DNA of 10,155 nt, taken from contig CAIQIL010000311.1 of the NCBI GenBank assembly GCA_903871865.1, positions 1 through 10,155 on the forward strand, in the 5' to 3' direction. Below the pieces are notes generated by a model. That model saw nothing but the letters and a program-made list of their open reading frames with translations, was not told the origin of the DNA and ran no database searches. The position numbers were made by a program, and so were the translations under genes. Of the stretch, positions 8,136 through 10,155 are shown piece after piece. The DNA comes from an uncultured Burkholderiales bacterium (GTDB lineage Bacteria; Pseudomonadota; Gammaproteobacteria; Burkholderiales; Burkholderiaceae_C). Within the stretch, counting starts at the first letter, position 1; the number at the start of each line of letters is the position of its first letter.

Positions 8136-8749
8136 TGCGCAGCCTCACACCCTCCCTGCAATTCCCCGCGGCCCTGCGCCACCACGCCCAGGGTGCGCGC
8201 GCGGCCATCTTCGACGTCGATGGCGTGCTGACCGACGGCACCCTGTTCATCAGCGAAGCCGGCGAAACGATCAAGGCCTTCCACGCGCTCGACGGCCATG
8301 GCTTGAAGCTGCTGGCGCAAGGCGGCATCACGCCCATTGTCATCACTGGCCGTGACTCGCCCTCGGTGCGCCGCCGCCTGAAAGACCTGGGCGTGGCGCA
8401 CGCCGTTTTTGGCGCGCACGACAAGCTCGCTGCGGCCGAACCCTTGCTGGCGCAACTGGGCCTGACGTGGTCGCAGCTCGCCGTGATGGGCGACGACTGG
8501 CCCGACCTGCCCCTGCTGGTGCGCGCCGGCCTGGCCGTGGCGCCGGCCAATGCGCACGCCGAGGTCAAGGCCGTGGCCCACCACGTCAGCCAACTCAAGG
8601 GTGGGCAAGGCGCCGCCCGCGAGTGCTGCGACCTGCTGCTGTGGGCCACCGGCCGCTACGAAGCCTTGCTCCACGGCCACCTGCAGACCTTGGACACCAA
8701 CGTGGCCGCACCCGCCGCGTCCTCTGCACCCGGAGCCCCCACCGCATGA
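8135..8749 (+). CDS. kdsC: 3-deoxy-D-manno-octulosonate 8-phosphate phosphatase
   Basis: 204 residues. This HAD-superfamily phosphatase hydrolyses KDO-8-phosphate to KDO and phosphate in the cytoplasm, the third step of the KDO pathway begun by KdsD. HAD motif I is FDVDGVLTDG, with nucleophile D27 and acid D29. Motif II is T71 in ITGRDS. The motif III lysine is probably K97 in HDK. Motif IV is GDDWPD, with D120 and D121 as Mg2+ ligands. No large cap domain is present, as expected for the tetrameric KdsC (C0) type. The Ala/Pro-rich tail (about 185-204) goes beyond the usual length and its DNA also carries the ribosome binding site of lptC. The start overlaps the kdsD stop by one base (TGATG), with AAGGTG at 8124-8129 as ribosome binding site, so translation is probably coupled. 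Confidence 0.95.
   Translation: MRSLTPSLQFPAALRHHAQGARAAIFDVDGVLTDGTLFISEAGETIKAFHALDGHGLKLLAQGGITPIVITGRDSPSVRRRLKDLGVAHAVFGAHDKLAAAEPLLAQLGLTWSQLAVMGDDWPDLPLLVRAGLAVAPANAHAEVKAVAHHVSQLKGGQGAARECCDLLLWATGRYEALLHGHLQTLDTNVAAPAASSAPGAPTA
8732..8735 (+). promoter_or_regulatory. Likely ribosome binding site of lptC inside the kdsC 3' end
   Basis: GGAG sits 10 nt before the ATG at 8746, inside the last codons of kdsC. Together with the ATGA overlap of start and stop it fixes the lptC start and suggests coupled translation. Confidence 0.5.
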
Positions 8750-9420
8750 GCCAGGCCCCTTTGACCCGTGGCTTCAACCGCGGCCCTGACTGGCTGGCCC
8801 GCCTGCAGTCTGCATTGCCCGTGGTGGTGGCCGCGGGCCTGGCCGGCTTCAGCTGGTGGTTGGTGTCGTCTTCGCCAGGGCCGCGCCAGACCGCGCCTGC
8901 CGCCAAGGCGGACGACCGCCCCGACTACATCCTCAGCCGGGCCCGCATCGCGCGCTTCGACGGCAACGGTCGGCTGGAGGCTGTGCTCGACGGCGACACC
9001 ATGCGCCACCGGCCGGTGAGCAACGCCATGGAGGTCGATGCCATGGTGCTGTCGGCCCGACATGAAGACGGCCGCAGCGTGCACGCCACGGCCAGGCAAG
9101 GCGAATGGGTGGAGCCCACCGGCGTGGTCACGCTCAGCGGTGGCGCCGATGTGCGCCTGATGCCCGCACCAACATCGGGTGCGCAGGGCGCTGGCGTTTC
9201 TGGCGATGCCGGCACCGGCTTGCGCACGGGCACCACCCGCGTGGTGGGCGAAGGCCTGCGCCTGGACACCCACGCGCGTGTGCTCAGTTCCACCTTGCCC
9301 GTGACCATGACCCGCGACCGCAGCGAGGTCCGTTCGCAAACCCTGCAGCACGACGATGTGACCGGCCTGACCCTGCTGGGTGGCCGGGTGCACGGCCGCC
9401 TGGACGGTCAGCCGCGCTGA
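8746..9420 (+). CDS. lptC: Lipopolysaccharide transport periplasmic protein LptC
   Basis: 224 residues. LptC is a bitopic inner-membrane protein that takes lipopolysaccharide from LptB2FG and passes it to the periplasmic LptA bridge. One membrane segment (about 23-41) near the N terminus is followed by a Ser/Pro linker and a periplasmic part that matches the beta-jellyroll pattern of LptC. The family-like stretch starts at PDYILSRARIARFD (59-72) and continues GNGRLEAVLDGD (73-84). Later strands include the GVVTLSGGADV type (126-136), typical of LptA/LptC/OstA. It is longer than E. coli LptC (about 190), partly through a Gly/Ala/Thr-rich insertion (about 141-165). The start overlaps the kdsC stop by 4 nt (ATGA), the classic kdsD-kdsC-lptC arrangement. 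Unusually, no lptA follows: 42 bp after the stop a gene ends on the opposite strand. Sequence divergence is normal for LptC, and the operon position makes the call firm. Confidence 0.9.
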   Translation: MSQAPLTRGFNRGPDWLARLQSALPVVVAAGLAGFSWWLVSSSPGPRQTAPAAKADDRPDYILSRARIARFDGNGRLEAVLDGDTMRHRPVSNAMEVDAMVLSARHEDGRSVHATARQGEWVEPTGVVTLSGGADVRLMPAPTSGAQGAGVSGDAGTGLRTGTTRVVGEGLRLDTHARVLSSTLPVTMTRDRSEVRSQTLQHDDVTGLTLLGGRVHGRLDGQPR

Positions 9421-9424
9421 TCGG

Positions 9425-9464
9425 GCCCCGCAGGGGCGGTGCCCTCGACCGGGTGAGCCCGGTC
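9425..9464. terminator. Two G/C hairpins between the convergent stops of lptC and the small exported gene
   Basis: Two perfect inverted repeats lie here: GCCCC/GGGGC with a 3-nt loop (9425-9437), and GACCGGG/CCCGGTC with a TGAG loop (9447-9464). The second overlaps the stop codon of the minus-strand gene. Neither has a T-run on either side, so this would be a U-less, possibly bidirectional terminator. Chance G/C pairing in GC-rich DNA remains possible. Confidence 0.4.
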
Positions 9465-9957
9465 AGTCGCGGTCGTGACCTCGGCCCTTGCCGCGACCAT
9501 GGCCGCGCTCGTCCCGGTCTCCGCGATCGCCGCGGCCGCCTCGGTCATCTTCGCGCCAGCCACCGCGGTCGTGGTCGTGGCGGTCATGGTCATCGCGGTC
9601 GTAGCGATCCCCGCGCGGAGGCGGCACATCGCGCACGAAGTACACCGGCTGGCCGCAGGCACCGTACTGTGCGCAGTAGCGCGCCCAGTTTTGGGAGTGG
9701 CCGGGCGGCACACGCATGTAGATGGGGCGCTGGCGCGCACCGTATGGCGACTGCTGGATGATGACCGGCTGCGGGTAGAGCAGCACGGGCGGCTGCTCGC
9801 CGATGTCCACACGGCCGTAGAAACCGGGCTGGTTGACGCTCACGCTCACGCCGACGTTGGTGGCGGCCTGCGCCGAAGAGGTCGCGCAAGCCAGGCTGGC
9901 CAGGCCCAGTGCCGCCGTGGCGGCCAGGCGGTTCAAGGTGTTGTTGTGGATCGACAT
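9463..9957 (-). CDS. Small exported protein with charged His/Asp/Arg/Gly-rich tail, function unknown
   Basis: 164 residues. Residues 1-31 are a signal peptide: a short basic start, a hydrophobic core (LAATAALGLASLACA) and likely cleavage after AQA at 31, so the protein is periplasmic or secreted. The middle (about 32-112) is the folded-looking part, with GFYGRVDIG, a Pro-rich LLYPQPVII stretch and a segment RPIYMRVPPGHSQNW ending in CGQPVYFV; C95 and C101 could form a disulphide. From memory, similar small proteins with the PIY..VPPGH..W motif are common hypothetical proteins in Burkholderiales, without a function I can name. The tail (about 114-164) is almost all Arg, Asp, Gly and His and contains three pentads made by a 15-bp DNA repeat; it is probably disordered and could bind metal or polyanions. 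AGGA at 9965-9968, 7 nt before the ATG, supports the start. It is separated by a terminator from the next minus-strand gene and so is probably transcribed alone. Confidence 0.82.
   Translation of the reverse strand: MSIHNNTLNRLAATAALGLASLACATSSAQAATNVGVSVSVNQPGFYGRVDIGEQPPVLLYPQPVIIQQSPYGARQRPIYMRVPPGHSQNWARYCAQYGACGQPVYFVRDVPPPRGDRYDRDDHDRHDHDRGGWREDDRGGRGDRGDRDERGHGRGKGRGHDRD
9565..9609 (-). repeat. Three 15-bp imperfect tandem units coding five-residue repeats
   Basis: Units at 9565-9579, 9580-9594 and 9595-9609 each begin GCGGTC on the plus strand and differ at a few bases. Read on the minus strand they encode DRYDR, DDHDR and HDHDR (residues 117-131 of the small exported protein). The unit is a multiple of three, so copy changes would keep the frame. 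Confidence 0.7.
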
Positions 9958-9964
9958 GGTGAGG

Positions 9965-9968
9965 TCCT
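9965..9968 (-). promoter_or_regulatory. Ribosome binding site of the small exported protein
   Basis: AGGA on the minus strand lies 7 nt before the ATG at 9957, a normal spacing, and it precedes a clear signal peptide. Confidence 0.6.
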
Positions 9969-9986
9969 GCGGTGGTTGCGACGGGG

Positions 9987-10014
9987 ATTGTCATCCTTTA
10001 ACGCAGTCACCAAA
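9987..10014 (-). promoter_or_regulatory. Weak candidate promoter of the small exported protein
   Basis: On the minus strand TTTGGT (10009-10014) and GACAAT (9987-9992) are separated by 16 bp. The -10 matches four of six consensus bases and the -35 is poor. The position, right after the upstream gene's terminator and about 30 bp before the start codon, is suitable. This is the most AT-rich stretch in the window. Confidence 0.25.
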
Positions 10015-10016
10015 GC

Positions 10017-10043
10017 AAAAGGCGACACCATCGGGTGTCGCCT
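10017..10043 (-). terminator. Intrinsic terminator of the upstream minus-strand Gly-rich protein gene
   Basis: A perfect 10-bp stem, AGGCGACACC (10020-10029) and GGTGTCGCCT (10034-10043), closes a 4-nt loop. On the minus strand the stem runs into TTTTGCTTTG, a broken T-run, while on the plus strand no T follows. It lies about 46 bp after the stop codon at 10090, so it should end that transcript and insulate the small exported gene. Confidence 0.88.
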
Positions 10044-10089
10044 CCGTGAAGATGTGCAAGCGAGTGATTCAGGCTTGCATCATCTGAGA

Positions 10090-10155
10090 TCAGTAGCCGC
10101 CGCGGCCGTAGCCACCGCCGCCGTCGCCACGGCCACCGCCGTAACCACCGCCGCC
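10090..10155 (-). CDS. C-terminal Gly/Tyr/Arg-rich tail of a probable RRM RNA-binding protein (5' part outside window)
   Basis: Only the last 21 codons and the TGA (10090-10092) are in the window. They encode Gly runs broken by Tyr, Arg and Asp (GGGGYGGGRGDG followed by GGGYGRGGY). Such an ending is typical of short bacterial RNA-recognition-motif proteins of betaproteobacteria and cyanobacteria, where an RRM of about 80 residues is followed by a Gly-rich tail that helps bind RNA and is often linked to cold response. The RRM itself is not visible, so the family is inferred from tail composition and from the strong terminator just downstream. A Gly-rich surface or cell-wall-like protein is the main alternative. 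Confidence 0.65.
   Translation of the reverse strand, partial: GGGGYGGGRGDGGGGYGRGGY

Noticed and set aside
9833..10087. 84-codon plus-strand open frame across the small gene start and the terminator
   Set aside because: It runs through the signal-peptide coding region of the exported protein and through the terminator hairpin, and shows no ribosome binding site or family resemblance.
10093..10155. GCC/ACC-rich stretch at the right edge as a CRISPR or non-coding repeat
   Set aside because: The triplet pattern is simply Gly codons of a Gly/Tyr/Arg-rich tail read on the minus strand, ending in a TGA; there are no spaced direct repeats.

Overview
The window is GC-rich, densely coding bacterial chromosome. 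Gene content and protein style point to a betaproteobacterium of the order Burkholderiales (Comamonadaceae / Rubrivivax–Leptothrix–Aquabacterium type). The markers are kdsD-kdsC-lptC divergent from a Kef-type antiporter, a small secreted protein of a type familiar from that order, and a Gly/Tyr-rich tail typical of short RNA-binding proteins. This placement is inferred from gene style, not from a search.

Layout. (1) 1-858, plus strand: the 3' part of a REC–HD-GYP response regulator, a predicted cyclic-di-GMP phosphodiesterase. (2) 877-4926, minus strand: a very large hybrid sensor kinase that converges on it. Its order is membrane segment, Cache-like sensor, membrane segment, two PAS, HisKA, HATPase, REC, REC, HPt and a helical C-terminal extension. 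(3) 5044-7059, minus strand: a CPA2/Kef-type cation:proton antiporter with TrkA_N and TrkA_C domains, upstream of the kinase and in the same direction. (4) 7060-7151: a 92-bp divergent intergenic region. (5) 7152-9420, plus strand: the translationally coupled operon kdsD-kdsC-lptC, with stop/start overlaps of 1 and 4 nt. (6) 9463-9957, minus strand: a small exported protein with a His/Asp/Arg/Gly-rich tail containing a 15-bp repeat. (7) 10020-10043: a strong minus-strand intrinsic terminator. (8) 10090-10155, minus strand: the last 21 codons of a Gly-rich protein, most likely an RRM RNA-binding protein.

Function. The plus-strand operon covers envelope biogenesis. KdsD makes arabinose-5-phosphate, KdsC removes the phosphate from KDO-8-phosphate, and LptC is part of the bridge that moves lipopolysaccharide to the outer membrane. 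The left side is signalling: the kinase carries a complete His-Asp-Asp-His relay in one chain, and the neighbouring HD-GYP regulator is a plausible but unproven output. The antiporter would provide K+/H+ homeostasis.

I saw no RNA genes, mobile elements, CRISPR arrays, phage genes or clear sign of an undescribed system. The points most worth a second look are the absence of lptA/lptB after lptC, the pentad-repeat exported protein, the extra C-terminal module of the kinase, and the kinase/HD-GYP pairing.
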